Position numbers and translations under genes: made by a program. DNA of 64,000 nt, taken from assembly GCA_031551125.1 (NCBI GenBank), contig JAVBOB010000009.1:1-64000 (forward strand), written 5' to 3'. Shown here in pieces: positions 33,461 to 42,823 of this stretch; position 1 is the stretch's first letter, and every line of letters starts with the position of its first letter. The DNA comes from JAIRNF01 sp031551125 (GTDB lineage: Bacteria; Bacteroidota; Bacteroidia; Bacteroidales; UBA932). Below the pieces are notes generated by a model, which worked only from the letters and a program-made list of their open reading frames with translations, did not search any database and was not told where the DNA came from.

Positions 33461-35275
33461 CTAATTCTCTTCCCGATTTCGACTGAAGTAAGCAACAACT
33501 CTCTCTGCAACCGATTTTCCAACAATATCGGACAGTTCAGCAACATCGGCTTTTGCAATTTTAGAGATGCTTTTGTAGTGCGTGAGTAATTTATTTGCAG
33601 ATGCCTCACCAACTCCGGGAATATCTCTCAGCTGGGTTTTGATAAATGATGCGCTGCGCTTATTACGATGAAACGTAATACCAAAGCGGTGGGCCTCGTC
33701 TCTCAGCCTCATAATTATTTTTAAACTTTCGGAATTTTTATCCAAGAAAAGCGGAACGCTATCATGCGGGAAATATATTTCTTCCAACCGTTCGGCCAAC
33801 CCTATAATCGGAATTTTATCTTTTAAACCCAAGCGCTCCAAGCTGGATAGCGCAGCACTTAGCTGTCCTTTTCCCCCATCAACAACAATGAGCTGCGGTA
33901 ATTCCCCTTGTTCCTCAAGTATCCGACTGTAACGTCGATAAACGATTTCACGCATTGAAGCAAAATCGTCCGGACCAACAACTGTTTTTACATTGAAGTG
34001 CCGGTAATCTTTCTTACTTGGCTTTGCATTTTTGAAAACCACGCAAGCCGCTACAGGATTAGTCCCTTGAATATTTGAGTTATCAAAGCACTCTATATGA
34101 ATAGGCAGCTTATCAAGCTGTAAATCTTTTTTCAGCTGAGCCAAAATACGTTCGCTATGCGCTTCCGGATTTAATTTTTCTAACCGCTTTAAAGATTCCA
34201 ACCGATATACCCTGGCATTCCGTTCTGAGAGCTCCAACAGCTTCCGCTTATCTCCTCGCTGCGGAACAGTATAGATCGCCCCGGCCATTTCCTGATCAGG
34301 CATGAATGGAACAATCAATTCTTTTGAAAGCCCATTATACCGTGTAAACATTTCCGCAATAACGTAGCTGAGCAGCTCTTCTTTCTGCTCTTCAACTCCT
34401 AACCGAAGTTCCACTGATAGCGATTGCACAACAGCACCCCCTACAACCCGCATAAAGTTGGCGTAAACTCTACCCTCGTCAGGAAGCAAGCTGAATACAT
34501 CTACGTTCGTAATTGAAGGGCTTACAATAACCGATTTTGACCGATAGCGCTCAAGCATTTCATACTTTAATTTAAGCCGTTGAGCCTCTTCAAAGTGATA
34601 GCTTGCCGCAGCCTCATTCATATGTCTCGTCAACAAGCTCATTACATCAGCTGTATTGCCTCGTAAAATATCAACTATCATACTGATATTTTGGTCGTAA
34701 CTATCCATTGCTTGCAATGCAATACAGGGCGCTTTACAATTACCGATATGGTATTCAAGGCATGGTTTATACTTGCCCTTTGCTATTGCTTCCGGTGTAA
34801 GAATTAAATTACAGTTACGTAAAGGATATAGCTGACGAATAAGGTCAAGCAACGTATTCATCATAACCACAGATGAATAAGGGCCAAAATACTTAGACCC
34901 GTCACGTACTATACGACGAGTAGGAAAAATACGAGGAAAGGGCTCGTTTTTTATGCAAATCCAAGGGTAAGTCTTATCATCCTTAAGCAAGACATTGTAG
35001 CGAGGCTGAAGTCGTTTAATCAGGTTGTTTTCAAGCAAAAGCGCATCTGATTCGGTATCAACTACAATATGCTTAATGTCAACGATTTTACCAACCATCA
35101 CCATTAGCTTGCGGTTATCTTTTGCCCGCGAACCAAAATAAGAAGAAACTCGCTTTTTTAAATCCTTTGCCTTACCCACATATATAATTTTTCCGGTTGC
35201 ATCAAAGAATTGATACACACCCGGCGTATTGGGTAAAAACTCCAGCTTGCTCTTAATATCTATATCCTTTTCCAT
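33461..35275 (-). CDS. uvrC: Excinuclease ABC subunit C
   Basis: A 604-aa nuclease that makes both incisions in nucleotide excision repair, working with UvrB at damaged DNA. The N-terminal GIY-YIG domain (TPGVYQFFDATGKIIYVGKA, ~18-37) makes the 3' cut. A UVR motif near 210 (EEAQRLKLKYEMLERY) contacts UvrB. The RNase H-like domain (VVDGGKGQLSAALSSLERLG) makes the 5' cut. Two helix-hairpin-helix motifs (LRDIPGVGEASANKLLTHY) close the protein. Full length. Confidence 0.96.
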   Translation of the reverse strand: MEKDIDIKSKLEFLPNTPGVYQFFDATGKIIYVGKAKDLKKRVSSYFGSRAKDNRKLMVMVGKIVDIKHIVVDTESDALLLENNLIKRLQPRYNVLLKDDKTYPWICIKNEPFPRIFPTRRIVRDGSKYFGPYSSVVMMNTLLDLIRQLYPLRNCNLILTPEAIAKGKYKPCLEYHIGNCKAPCIALQAMDSYDQNISMIVDILRGNTADVMSLLTRHMNEAAASYHFEEAQRLKLKYEMLERYRSKSVIVSPSITNVDVFSLLPDEGRVYANFMRVVGGAVVQSLSVELRLGVEEQKEELLSYVIAEMFTRYNGLSKELIVPFMPDQEMAGAIYTVPQRGDKRKLLELSERNARVYRLESLKRLEKLNPEAHSERILAQLKKDLQLDKLPIHIECFDNSNIQGTNPVAACVVFKNAKPSKKDYRHFNVKTVVGPDDFASMREIVYRRYSRILEEQGELPQLIVVDGGKGQLSAALSSLERLGLKDKIPIIGLAERLEEIYFPHDSVPLFLDKNSESLKIIMRLRDEAHRFGITFHRNKRSASFIKTQLRDIPGVGEASANKLLTHYKSISKIAKADVAELSDIVGKSVAERVVAYFSRNREEN

Positions 35276-35322
35276 CTAAACAATTACATATAAACAACTG
35301 ATTATCAATTATTTACATAATA

Positions 35323-37032
35323 TTACACAAATAGACTTACGGGCTTAAATTCATCTACGTCAAACAGTCCAACACTTGATAGCTTGAGCTGAGGTATTAC
35401 TATAAGTGAAAGGAAAGACATAGTCATAAAAGGAGCAGTAAGCTCTGTTCCGAGAGACTTAGCCTTTTGCTGAACAAACTCATAGGCCGATGCTGCCGAC
35501 TCAGCATTCGTTTTAGACATAATACCTCCTATGGGCAGTGAAAAAGCACTCGCCGAATACCCATCATGAACACCAATCCCTCCACCACTATCTATCACCA
35601 TATTAACCAATTCTACAATTGATTTATCATCAGCACCAATCGCAATTATATTATGGCTATCATGGGAAACGCTACTACAAATAGCACCTCGCTTCAGACC
35701 AATTTTTTTGACGAAGCCAACGGCCGGAGGTAAGTTTTTATATCTATTCAATACAACTATCTTGAGCAAATCACGATCTACATCTATTGCTACTTTACCA
35801 TCAATAATTGTTGGCTCTTCAACTAGCGTTCGAGTATATAAGTCCCTATCAATAACCTCAATTACTCTGATTCTTTTTCCCTCTTCTGCAGCAACAGCGA
35901 TAGAATCAAGTGTAATGGGAAAAGCATTAAATTGGTTGATTGATTCAACGGCTACTTTAGGTAGCTCAACATGAGAGGGAGCAGAAAAAACTAACTGCCC
36001 ATCAATATATGTTTTCAGAATATTAAAGTTGGTAAGATCATCAACTACTACTATATCGGCAGGGTCCCCTTCTCGCAGCAGTCCAACATTAAGGCCATAA
36101 TGTTCCACCGGATTTTTTGACGCAGCACGAAGCAGGTTGAAAATATTCAATCCATTTTTCAGCCCTCGTTTTATCAGTAGATTTATACTTCCCTTCATAA
36201 GATCGTCAGGATGGCAATCATCCGAACAAAACATTACCTGAGAAGGATAGCGATTTACCAAGGGGTAAAGGTTGTCAAAACTTTTGGCAGCACTCCCCTC
36301 ACGTATTAAAATTTTCATCCCGAGAGAAATTTTCTCTTCGGCCTCACAAATATCAACAGCCTCATGGTCGGTAGTAATCCCTGCACCCACATATTTTTTC
36401 AAATCATCTCCGGTTAACCCCGGAGCATGTCCGTCTATCGGCTTCCCTAGCTGCTTTGCCAAGTCTAACTTCGCCAGAATATCGGAAACGTCATTTATCA
36501 CTCCGGGGAAATTCATCATTTCCCCCAAATGAGTTACCCTTGAATCTGAAAGAAGTTGCTTCACCTCTTCAACACCCAGCTCCGCTCCCGCAATATCAAA
36601 TGGTGCAGCAGGAACACAAGAAGGAGCGGCAAAGAAAAATTTATAGCCCGAGGCCTGCCCGTTATCAAGCATAAATTGAACCCCTTCCACTCCACACACA
36701 TTTGCTATTTCATGTGGATCGGCAACAGCCGCTACCATTCCATGCCGAACAGCTTCTCTTGCAAACTCCGAAGGAACCAACATAGAACTCTCTATATGGA
36801 TATGAGAATCGATAAGTCCCGGAATAATAAATTGCCGCTCCAGCACCGGACATCGCTCTATTCGCGCTACAACTCCTTTATCAACATAAACCTTTCCTTC
36901 AAAAAATTCTTCTCGATCTAAATCTGCAATTAATCCGGACAATACCAAAGACTCCGAATGAACAGAAGAATCTAAGAAAGCATCAACTTTCGAAAGGACA
37001 TCTTTCAACACACTATGTTTTGAATCCCGCAT
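35323..37032 (-). CDS. ade: Adenine deaminase
   Basis: A 569-aa amidohydrolase that deaminates adenine to hypoxanthine in purine salvage. Metal-binding motif PGLIDSHIHIESSML (~72-86), then ADPHEIANVCG, and GHAPGLTG with the conserved glycine loop. The C-terminal domain has VSHDSHNIIAIG and GGIGVHDGYSASAFSLPIGG. Length fits the family (about 550-600 aa). Its upstream region contains the parS-like sites. Confidence 0.93.
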   Translation of the reverse strand: MRDSKHSVLKDVLSKVDAFLDSSVHSESLVLSGLIADLDREEFFEGKVYVDKGVVARIERCPVLERQFIIPGLIDSHIHIESSMLVPSEFAREAVRHGMVAAVADPHEIANVCGVEGVQFMLDNGQASGYKFFFAAPSCVPAAPFDIAGAELGVEEVKQLLSDSRVTHLGEMMNFPGVINDVSDILAKLDLAKQLGKPIDGHAPGLTGDDLKKYVGAGITTDHEAVDICEAEEKISLGMKILIREGSAAKSFDNLYPLVNRYPSQVMFCSDDCHPDDLMKGSINLLIKRGLKNGLNIFNLLRAASKNPVEHYGLNVGLLREGDPADIVVVDDLTNFNILKTYIDGQLVFSAPSHVELPKVAVESINQFNAFPITLDSIAVAAEEGKRIRVIEVIDRDLYTRTLVEEPTIIDGKVAIDVDRDLLKIVVLNRYKNLPPAVGFVKKIGLKRGAICSSVSHDSHNIIAIGADDKSIVELVNMVIDSGGGIGVHDGYSASAFSLPIGGIMSKTNAESAASAYEFVQQKAKSLGTELTAPFMTMSFLSLIVIPQLKLSSVGLFDVDEFKPVSLFV

Positions 37033-37074
37033 AACCCAACTCCTAAATTAACACTCAAATCATTAAACATTTTT

Positions 37075-37090
37075 TGTTCCACGTGGAACA
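37075..37090. other. parS-like site 1
   Basis: TGTTCCACGTGGAACA, a perfect 16-bp palindrome, extended by T/A tracts to 24 bp (37071-37094). It differs from the classic ParB site TGTTTCACGTGAAACA only at the two symmetric positions flanking the CACGTG core. It lies 43 bp upstream of the ade start. Confidence 0.65.
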
Positions 37091-37103
37091 AAAAAAATAA
37101 TTC

Positions 37104-37269
37104 TTATCAACATTCGCGACACCCTACATTAACACTTTGCCCAACAAAGCAGCTAAACAGAACACAAAGCAGCACCTCCTACTCTCCCTCAAGGAACATT
37201 CTTCACTCAAAATAAAGCAAAGAAATAAAAATATGTTCCACGTGGAACAAAAAACGACGTTTATCAACA
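37104..37269. repeat. Diverged direct repeat with TTATCAACA words
   Basis: After site 1 and after site 2 the same order of words appears: TTATCAACA (37104-37112 and 37261-37269), then -TTAACAC-, then CAGCTAAACA, all within ~70 bp. The stretch following each parS-like site looks like an old duplication. TTATCAACA is one base from the DnaA-box consensus TTATCCACA. Confidence 0.4.
37234..37249. other. parS-like site 2
   Basis: TGTTCCACGTGGAACA, identical to site 1, 159 bp further along. Confidence 0.65.
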
Positions 37270-37351
37270 ATTTGCAATAGCTTTCGTTAACACCATAATT
37301 CAGCTAAACACCCTTAAATTTGGACATCAAAAGAGAAAATTCATCAATTTT

Positions 37352-37367
37352 CGTTCCACGTGGAACG
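37352..37367. other. parS-like site 3
   Basis: CGTTCCACGTGGAACG, the same 14-bp core with C/G outer bases, extended by T/A to a 24-bp palindrome (37348-37371). It ends right at the mnmG stop codon. Confidence 0.65.
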
Positions 37368-37371
37368 AAAA

Positions 37372-39243
37372 TTAGCGTCCTAACGAGACCAAAAGCACCG
37401 AAATATCAGCCGGAGATACACCCGGAATACGAGCAGCCTGCCCTATTGTTCTCGGCTGAATTCTTGCCAACTTCTGTCTCGCCTCTATTGTAATATTCAA
37501 TTTTGAAAAATCAAATCCACTTGGTATTCGAATTTCTTCCAAGCGAGCAATTTTATCAGCCTGTAACCTTTCTCGTTCAATATAGCCCGAATAGTTTAAT
37601 AGTATATCAGCCTCCTCAATAATCTCCGAAAGCGGAGAGACCAACTCTAACAAAAACCCATTAAGGGGAGAAAATACTTTTGCAACCTCAATAATTGAAA
37701 CTTCAGGACGAAGAAGTAACTCTTTCAATTTTTTTTGCTGCCCCAAAGGAGCCGACCCAATACTTTCAAGATAAGAATTGACCACAGAAGGAGCAATACT
37801 CTCAGTCTTTATAAAAGATAACAAAGCATCAACCTCCTCCCTTTTAGTATTCATTATCTTATATCGTTCTTCTGTAGCCAAACCCAAGCTATAAGAAAGT
37901 TCCGTTAGTCGAACATCGGCATTATCCTGACGCAATAGTATTCTATATTCTGCCCTACTTGTAAACATTCTATAGGGTTCATCTACACCTTTAGTAACCA
38001 AATCATCTATAAGTACCCCAATATAAGCCTGGTCTCTTCTCAAAATAAAGGGTTCTTTTCCGTTTATCTTTAAATGAGCATTCACTCCGGCCATCAATCC
38101 CTGTGCCGCAGCCTCCTCATATCCGGTTGTCCCATTAACCTGCCCGGCAAAGAAAAGGTTAGAAAATATTTTTGTTTCCAACGAATGGTGGAGCTGTGTA
38201 GGCGGAAAATAATCATATTCGATAGCATACCCGGGACGAAATATCTCCAGCTGCTCAAATCCCTCAATAGTCCTCAATGCCTTCAGCTGTACATCTAGCG
38301 GAAGTGATGAAGAAAAACCGCTGAGATAGTATTCACAGGTATCCCATCCTTCCGGTTCAAGAAACAGCTGATGGTGGTCTTTGTCAGCAAATGTTCTAAC
38401 CTTATCCTCTATACTGGGACAATAACGGGGGCCTATTCCTTTTATTGTTCCGGTAAAAAGCGGCGATTCATCAAATCCCGTCTTTAAAATATCATGTACT
38501 TCAATAGAAGTATTCACTACATAGCAGGAACGCTGATTAGTCAACGCCTGAACTGCTGGGAGAAATGAAAATTTAGAAGGATTTTCGTCACCGTGTTGTA
38601 CGGTTAACTTCTCAAAAGCAATTGTTCTACCATCAAGTCTGGCCGGAGTTCCTGTTTTCATTCTACCAACTTCAAAACCATAGGAGGCTAATTGCTCACT
38701 AATACCATAAGAAGCTATTTCTCCCATACGCCCTCCGGCCTGCTGAGCACGACCAACATGTATAAGCCCTCCCATAAAAGTACCCGAAGTAAGGATAACT
38801 GCTTTAGCGTAAAACCTTGCTCCTAGCATTGTTTCAACACCTTGTACCTCATTGTTTTCAATGAGCAACCCTTTAACGGTATCCTGCCAAAAGTAAAGAT
38901 TCGGAGTTTGCTCAAGCATCTTTCTCCATTCAACAGAAAAAAGCACCCTATCACACTGTGCTCTTGGGCTCCACATAGCCGGTCCCTTTGAACGGTTAAG
39001 CATTCTAAACTGAATACTGCTCTGGTCTGTTATAATTCCACTATAACCACCAAGCGCATCAACTTCGCGAACTATTTGCCCCTTTGCAATTCCTCCCATT
39101 GCCGGATTACAAGACATGCTAGCAAACTTTGACATATCCATTGTAATCAGCAATACCTTAGACCCAAGGTTCGCCGCTGCCGCTGCCGCTTCACATCCGG
39201 CATGCCCGCCTCCAACAACCACTACATCATAATTCGTAATCAT
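37372..39243 (-). CDS. mnmG: tRNA uridine 5-carboxymethylaminomethyl enzyme MnmG (GidA)
   Basis: A 623-aa FAD protein that, with MnmE, modifies the wobble uridine at position 34 of several tRNAs. The dinucleotide-binding motif is VVVGGGHAGCEAAAAAANLG (8-27). Other conserved parts are CNPAMGGIAKGQIVREVDAL, LTSGTFMGGLIHVG, and FAGQVNGTTGYEEAAAQGL. The C-terminus ends with the GidA-associated helical domain (IGQAARIPGVSPADI). Full length. In many genomes this gene lies near the replication origin. Confidence 0.96.
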   Translation of the reverse strand: MITNYDVVVVGGGHAGCEAAAAAANLGSKVLLITMDMSKFASMSCNPAMGGIAKGQIVREVDALGGYSGIITDQSSIQFRMLNRSKGPAMWSPRAQCDRVLFSVEWRKMLEQTPNLYFWQDTVKGLLIENNEVQGVETMLGARFYAKAVILTSGTFMGGLIHVGRAQQAGGRMGEIASYGISEQLASYGFEVGRMKTGTPARLDGRTIAFEKLTVQHGDENPSKFSFLPAVQALTNQRSCYVVNTSIEVHDILKTGFDESPLFTGTIKGIGPRYCPSIEDKVRTFADKDHHQLFLEPEGWDTCEYYLSGFSSSLPLDVQLKALRTIEGFEQLEIFRPGYAIEYDYFPPTQLHHSLETKIFSNLFFAGQVNGTTGYEEAAAQGLMAGVNAHLKINGKEPFILRRDQAYIGVLIDDLVTKGVDEPYRMFTSRAEYRILLRQDNADVRLTELSYSLGLATEERYKIMNTKREEVDALLSFIKTESIAPSVVNSYLESIGSAPLGQQKKLKELLLRPEVSIIEVAKVFSPLNGFLLELVSPLSEIIEEADILLNYSGYIERERLQADKIARLEEIRIPSGFDFSKLNITIEARQKLARIQPRTIGQAARIPGVSPADISVLLVSLGR

Positions 39244-39289
39244 CTAACGTACAAATACTTTATAAATACAGGTTATATATAACAAACAA

Positions 39290-39314
39290 GCCACAGCTTG
39301 TGTTTGGCTGTGGC
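39290..39314 (-). terminator. Hairpin between ybeY and mnmG
   Basis: Perfect 8-bp stem GCCACAGC/GCTGTGGC with a 9-nt loop. On the minus strand it is followed by TTGTTTGTT, so it may be a weak terminator or attenuator after ybeY. Confidence 0.45.
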
Positions 39315-39356
39315 AACTTTTAGCGATACTAGCAAAATAGGACTATAGCAAACAAA

Positions 39357-39776
39357 CTAAAACCCAATACGTCCTGCTAAATAGTAGTCTTCTTTTTCCT
39401 TCATCACTCCTTTCTCGCTATCTGATGCATCCCCATAGCCACAGAAATGAAGAATGCCATGCACCATAACTCGCTGTAACTCAGCATTAAAATCTTCTTT
39501 ATAGGTAATAGCATTAGCCCTTACAGTATCTACGCTAATAAATATATCTCCACCTATACAATCTCCTTCCGTATAATCAAAGCTGATAACATCGGTATAG
39601 TAATCATGAGATAAAAACTCCTTATTAATAGAGAGAAGGTATTCATCCGAGCAAAAAATAAAGTTCACCTCACCCACCTTTTTTCTCTCTGCCTCAACCA
39701 CTGACTTAATCCATTGCTTAAGCGCAGTACGCTGCATCAACTTAAGGCTAACATCCTCTATATTAAATCGTATCAT
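39357..39776 (-). CDS. ybeY: Endoribonuclease YbeY
   Basis: A 139-aa metal-dependent RNase involved in rRNA maturation and ribosome quality control. The metal site motif is HGILHFCGYGDAS. The first two histidines of HGxLHLxGYDH are present, but the third ligand position is Asp (GYGD) rather than His. From memory, similar substitutions occur in other Bacteroidota YbeY proteins. The upstream part has FIFCSDEYLLSINKEFLSHDYYTDVISFDY, the conserved core. It lies 3 nt downstream of the EnvC-like gene. Confidence 0.9.
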   Translation of the reverse strand: MIRFNIEDVSLKLMQRTALKQWIKSVVEAERKKVGEVNFIFCSDEYLLSINKEFLSHDYYTDVISFDYTEGDCIGGDIFISVDTVRANAITYKEDFNAELQRVMVHGILHFCGYGDASDSEKGVMKEKEDYYLAGRIGF

Positions 39777-39779
39777 ATA

Positions 39780-41036
39780 CTACTTGCGAGTTAACCAAAG
39801 TTCCGGATTAAGCTTCGTTCTACCCTGCCAGAGCTCAAAATGTAAAAGCGTTGAACCATCTGAAGATGTTTCAACCGTACCAAGCACATCGCCGGTTTTA
39901 AGCTTGTCGCCCGCTTTCACTGAAACAGAACCCATTCGACAGTAAACAGAGTAGTAATCACCATGTTGAAGCATAATGCAATTTCCCATTCCGGAAATTG
40001 AGAATACTCTTCTAACCTCACCATTAAAAATGGCTAGTACGGAAGCATTCCGGTCTGTTGAGATATCAATTCCGTTATTAGATAGCTGCAAGCTTTTAAA
40101 TATAGGGTGTTCATGCTGGCCGAAATTATCAACCACGGCACCCTTTTGAAGCGGCCAAGGGAGCTTGCCCCTATTACTTTCAAAGCGAGCGGACAGCTCC
40201 GTATCAACCGTAGGTAAACTTGCCGTTGTTTTTGAAGGAGTAGTGGTTGTTGTAGCTGTTCCTGCTTTTGCTGCTTTTGCTCGTTTAGCGGCCTCCTCCG
40301 CACGCCTAACCTCTTCTGCAAGAATACGTTCTATCTCAGCGTTAAGATTTCTAAGTATAGCCTGCTTTTCTTTCAGCGTCCCTCTCAGCGAGCGCTCCTT
40401 CTTTTCCAGTGATTTTTGCAACAGCTGCGCCTGCATTTCTTCCGATGCAAGATTCTTTACCTCAGCCTCTTTACTTCTCTGGAAATCGGCCAGCTCCTGT
40501 TTCTTTTGTTCAAGCTCCTGAACACTTTTTTGCAGAGATACCGTATTCTCTTTTATCTGGTTTGCTTGCGACATGGCCAAATCAGCAAAAGAACGGAAAT
40601 ACTTTAACCGCCTGTAGGCTTGTGCTATATCTTCACTAGCAAGCACATACATTAACCAAGTGGAACTTTTGCGCTTGGTATAAATTGCCGAAATAAGTTC
40701 AGCATAAGATTCTTTTAAGCCAACCAGCTCACCTTGTAAAGACTTAATTTGCCCGTTCATTTGAGCAATCTCTTTTGTGGTAATGCCAATTTGCATTTCG
40801 GTTGTACTAACCAGCTGCTTGCGATAACGTATCTTGGTTTGAAGAAGGTTGAGCTGCTCCAATGTTGCGCTTTTTTCACTCCCCGTTTGGCTCAATAAAG
40901 TATTCACATACGCTATTTCTTTCTCCGCTTCATTCTTTTGCTTATTCAACTCCTTAACGCTTTGAGCAAAAGAGAGGCTTGTTCCCACCAAAAGGAAGGA
41001 AAATAAAGCAATAAAATATATTGGTAAACAGCGCAT
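39780..41036 (-). CDS. EnvC-like murein hydrolase activator (degenerate M23)
   Basis: A 418-aa exported protein. It has a signal peptide (cleavage near SFAQS), then a long coiled coil (~25-250) rich in K/E/Q, then an Ala/Thr-rich linker and a LytM/M23 domain (~300-418). The catalytic histidines of true M23 peptidases are mostly lost: LSNNGIDIS has Asn in place of the first His, and YSVYCRMG lacks the later His; only LLHFELW is kept. That is the E. coli EnvC pattern, in which the domain activates cell-wall amidases at the division site rather than cutting itself. The start codon overlaps the TPR gene stop (TAATG). Confidence 0.85.
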   Translation of the reverse strand: MRCLPIYFIALFSFLLVGTSLSFAQSVKELNKQKNEAEKEIAYVNTLLSQTGSEKSATLEQLNLLQTKIRYRKQLVSTTEMQIGITTKEIAQMNGQIKSLQGELVGLKESYAELISAIYTKRKSSTWLMYVLASEDIAQAYRRLKYFRSFADLAMSQANQIKENTVSLQKSVQELEQKKQELADFQRSKEAEVKNLASEEMQAQLLQKSLEKKERSLRGTLKEKQAILRNLNAEIERILAEEVRRAEEAAKRAKAAKAGTATTTTTPSKTTASLPTVDTELSARFESNRGKLPWPLQKGAVVDNFGQHEHPIFKSLQLSNNGIDISTDRNASVLAIFNGEVRRVFSISGMGNCIMLQHGDYYSVYCRMGSVSVKAGDKLKTGDVLGTVETSSDGSTLLHFELWQGRTKLNPELWLTRK

Positions 41037-42784
41037 TATCGGTTTATGCTTTTTGCTTTACTAATCTTACTTTTAATCACATCCGGATTTTCACAATCAG
41101 TAGCATTAAGAGCAAACTCCCAATATACAATTGCAGTATCATACTCTTTCAGCGCAAAAAGAACATCAGCATAGTGGTCTAATAACACAGACTGTGTTCT
41201 ACCTCCGTACATAACCGCCATCCTAAACGTGTTTTTGGCCTCCGTGTACATACCCAGCTTATAGTATATCCACCCAAACGTGTCTAAGTAAGTCGGATTA
41301 TTAGGCTCTGCGTCAACAGCCTTTTTCGACATGGTTAACGCCTTATCCAAACGCTCTCCGCGCTCACTTAAATAGTAAGCATAGTTATTCAGAACAACTA
41401 TCCCGTCAGCATTATATTCCAATGCCTTATCATAGTTAGAAAAAGCTTTTTTTGCTTCGCCTGCCTGATGATACAAATCACCCAGCATGGCATAAACATC
41501 ATACAGCTGTGTTGTATCAGGTTTAGGCTTCACCTTCAATGCACCTTCCAGCGCAGTAATTGCCCCCTTTATGTTTCCTGATTGCCAAAGTCCCACGCTC
41601 TTATACATGCAAAACGGGACATCTTTCCCCTGCATTTTCATCGCTTCGTCAGCCTTCTTTGCCAAATCAGTCCAGCGTTGAGTAGAATGAAGAAGCGAAA
41701 GGTAAACTCCCCACGTATCACGTGAAACGGTTGGCTGTTCTCTCATATACCGTTCCACCACCTCAACCGCTTTATCCGGTTGCTTAGTCTGCATCAAATA
41801 AGTAGCATAAAAGTATGTAAACGACCAGTTATACCCATAGCGTTGCTGCATTTTTACAAGCATATCATTAAGTGGAACAACAGATGCAGCCCCCATAACC
41901 GGATCAGATACAATAAGAGCAATGTACCTCAACCGCTCGTTCATATCCACTTTCTCATTAAAAGAAACCTTATTCAGCATCGCAAAAAACTCGGCTTGTT
42001 GCTGCTCTTTCTGATAAACGTCCAACATGCCAAACTGAGCCGGAACATAGGTAGAATCAACCTGTAATGCCTGTTCATAGCATAGCTTGGCGCTATCAAC
42101 ATAGCTCTGCCGAATATATATATCTGCTAAAAGAGAGAGATACTGTGGATTAGCAGGAGAAATACGGTTCAACTCTTTTGCTTCTACCAGCGCTTTCTCT
42201 GTTTCCCCCGTTTGGTAGTACAGCTGCTGACGAGACATGGCTATAGCCTCATTAAATCCCTCTCTCTGCTCTAAGGTATCCAGCAAATCGAAGGCTTTTA
42301 CATACTCTTTCTTCATACCATAAAGATTGGCCAGGCTGAAATAAATATCCGCATCATAACCATCCTTTTTCAGCAAGCTGTTATACCTGCTTATCGAAAA
42401 ATTATAGTTCCCTAACTGAGTATTTAATTGAGCCCCCAATAAACCATACCACCTGTTTGTAGAATCAAGCGAATAGGCTCGCTCTACTGCTTTCAACGCC
42501 TCGTTATTCATACCTCCTCTTGAGAGAATAACCCCGCGCAAATAGTAGCAAGCAGCACAAAGGGAATCACGCTTTATAGATTGATTTACACGAGTTAATG
42601 CACCGGATAGGTCTCCAAAACTGGCAAGCTTCGTAGCTTCAATCAGAAAGTAATCCTTCTCCAGCAACAGCTCATCAACTGTAGAGGGGCTATCCTTCGC
42701 TACTTTTGCCGTACTACACGCGGAAAAAACGGCCAAACCAACCAGTACGGCAACAACTCGATGTATCACATTAATTCTTCTCAA
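41036..42784 (-). CDS. TPR-repeat lipoprotein
   Basis: A 582-aa lipoprotein. The signal peptide ends in the lipobox FSAC (Cys23). The mature part is almost entirely tetratricopeptide repeats, for example GALTRVNQSIKRDSLCAACY, YNADGIVVLNNYAYYLSERG and AEPNNPTYLDTFGWIYYKLG, at least ten repeats. TPR proteins are scaffolds; the place in an operon with envC and dut suggests an envelope role, but this is inferred. Confidence 0.85.
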   Translation of the reverse strand: MRRINVIHRVVAVLVGLAVFSACSTAKVAKDSPSTVDELLLEKDYFLIEATKLASFGDLSGALTRVNQSIKRDSLCAACYYLRGVILSRGGMNNEALKAVERAYSLDSTNRWYGLLGAQLNTQLGNYNFSISRYNSLLKKDGYDADIYFSLANLYGMKKEYVKAFDLLDTLEQREGFNEAIAMSRQQLYYQTGETEKALVEAKELNRISPANPQYLSLLADIYIRQSYVDSAKLCYEQALQVDSTYVPAQFGMLDVYQKEQQQAEFFAMLNKVSFNEKVDMNERLRYIALIVSDPVMGAASVVPLNDMLVKMQQRYGYNWSFTYFYATYLMQTKQPDKAVEVVERYMREQPTVSRDTWGVYLSLLHSTQRWTDLAKKADEAMKMQGKDVPFCMYKSVGLWQSGNIKGAITALEGALKVKPKPDTTQLYDVYAMLGDLYHQAGEAKKAFSNYDKALEYNADGIVVLNNYAYYLSERGERLDKALTMSKKAVDAEPNNPTYLDTFGWIYYKLGMYTEAKNTFRMAVMYGGRTQSVLLDHYADVLFALKEYDTAIVYWEFALNATDCENPDVIKSKISKAKSINR

Positions 42785-42823
42785 TAGTTCTTATTTTAGG
42801 GTGTTTTCGCACAAAACACGACA

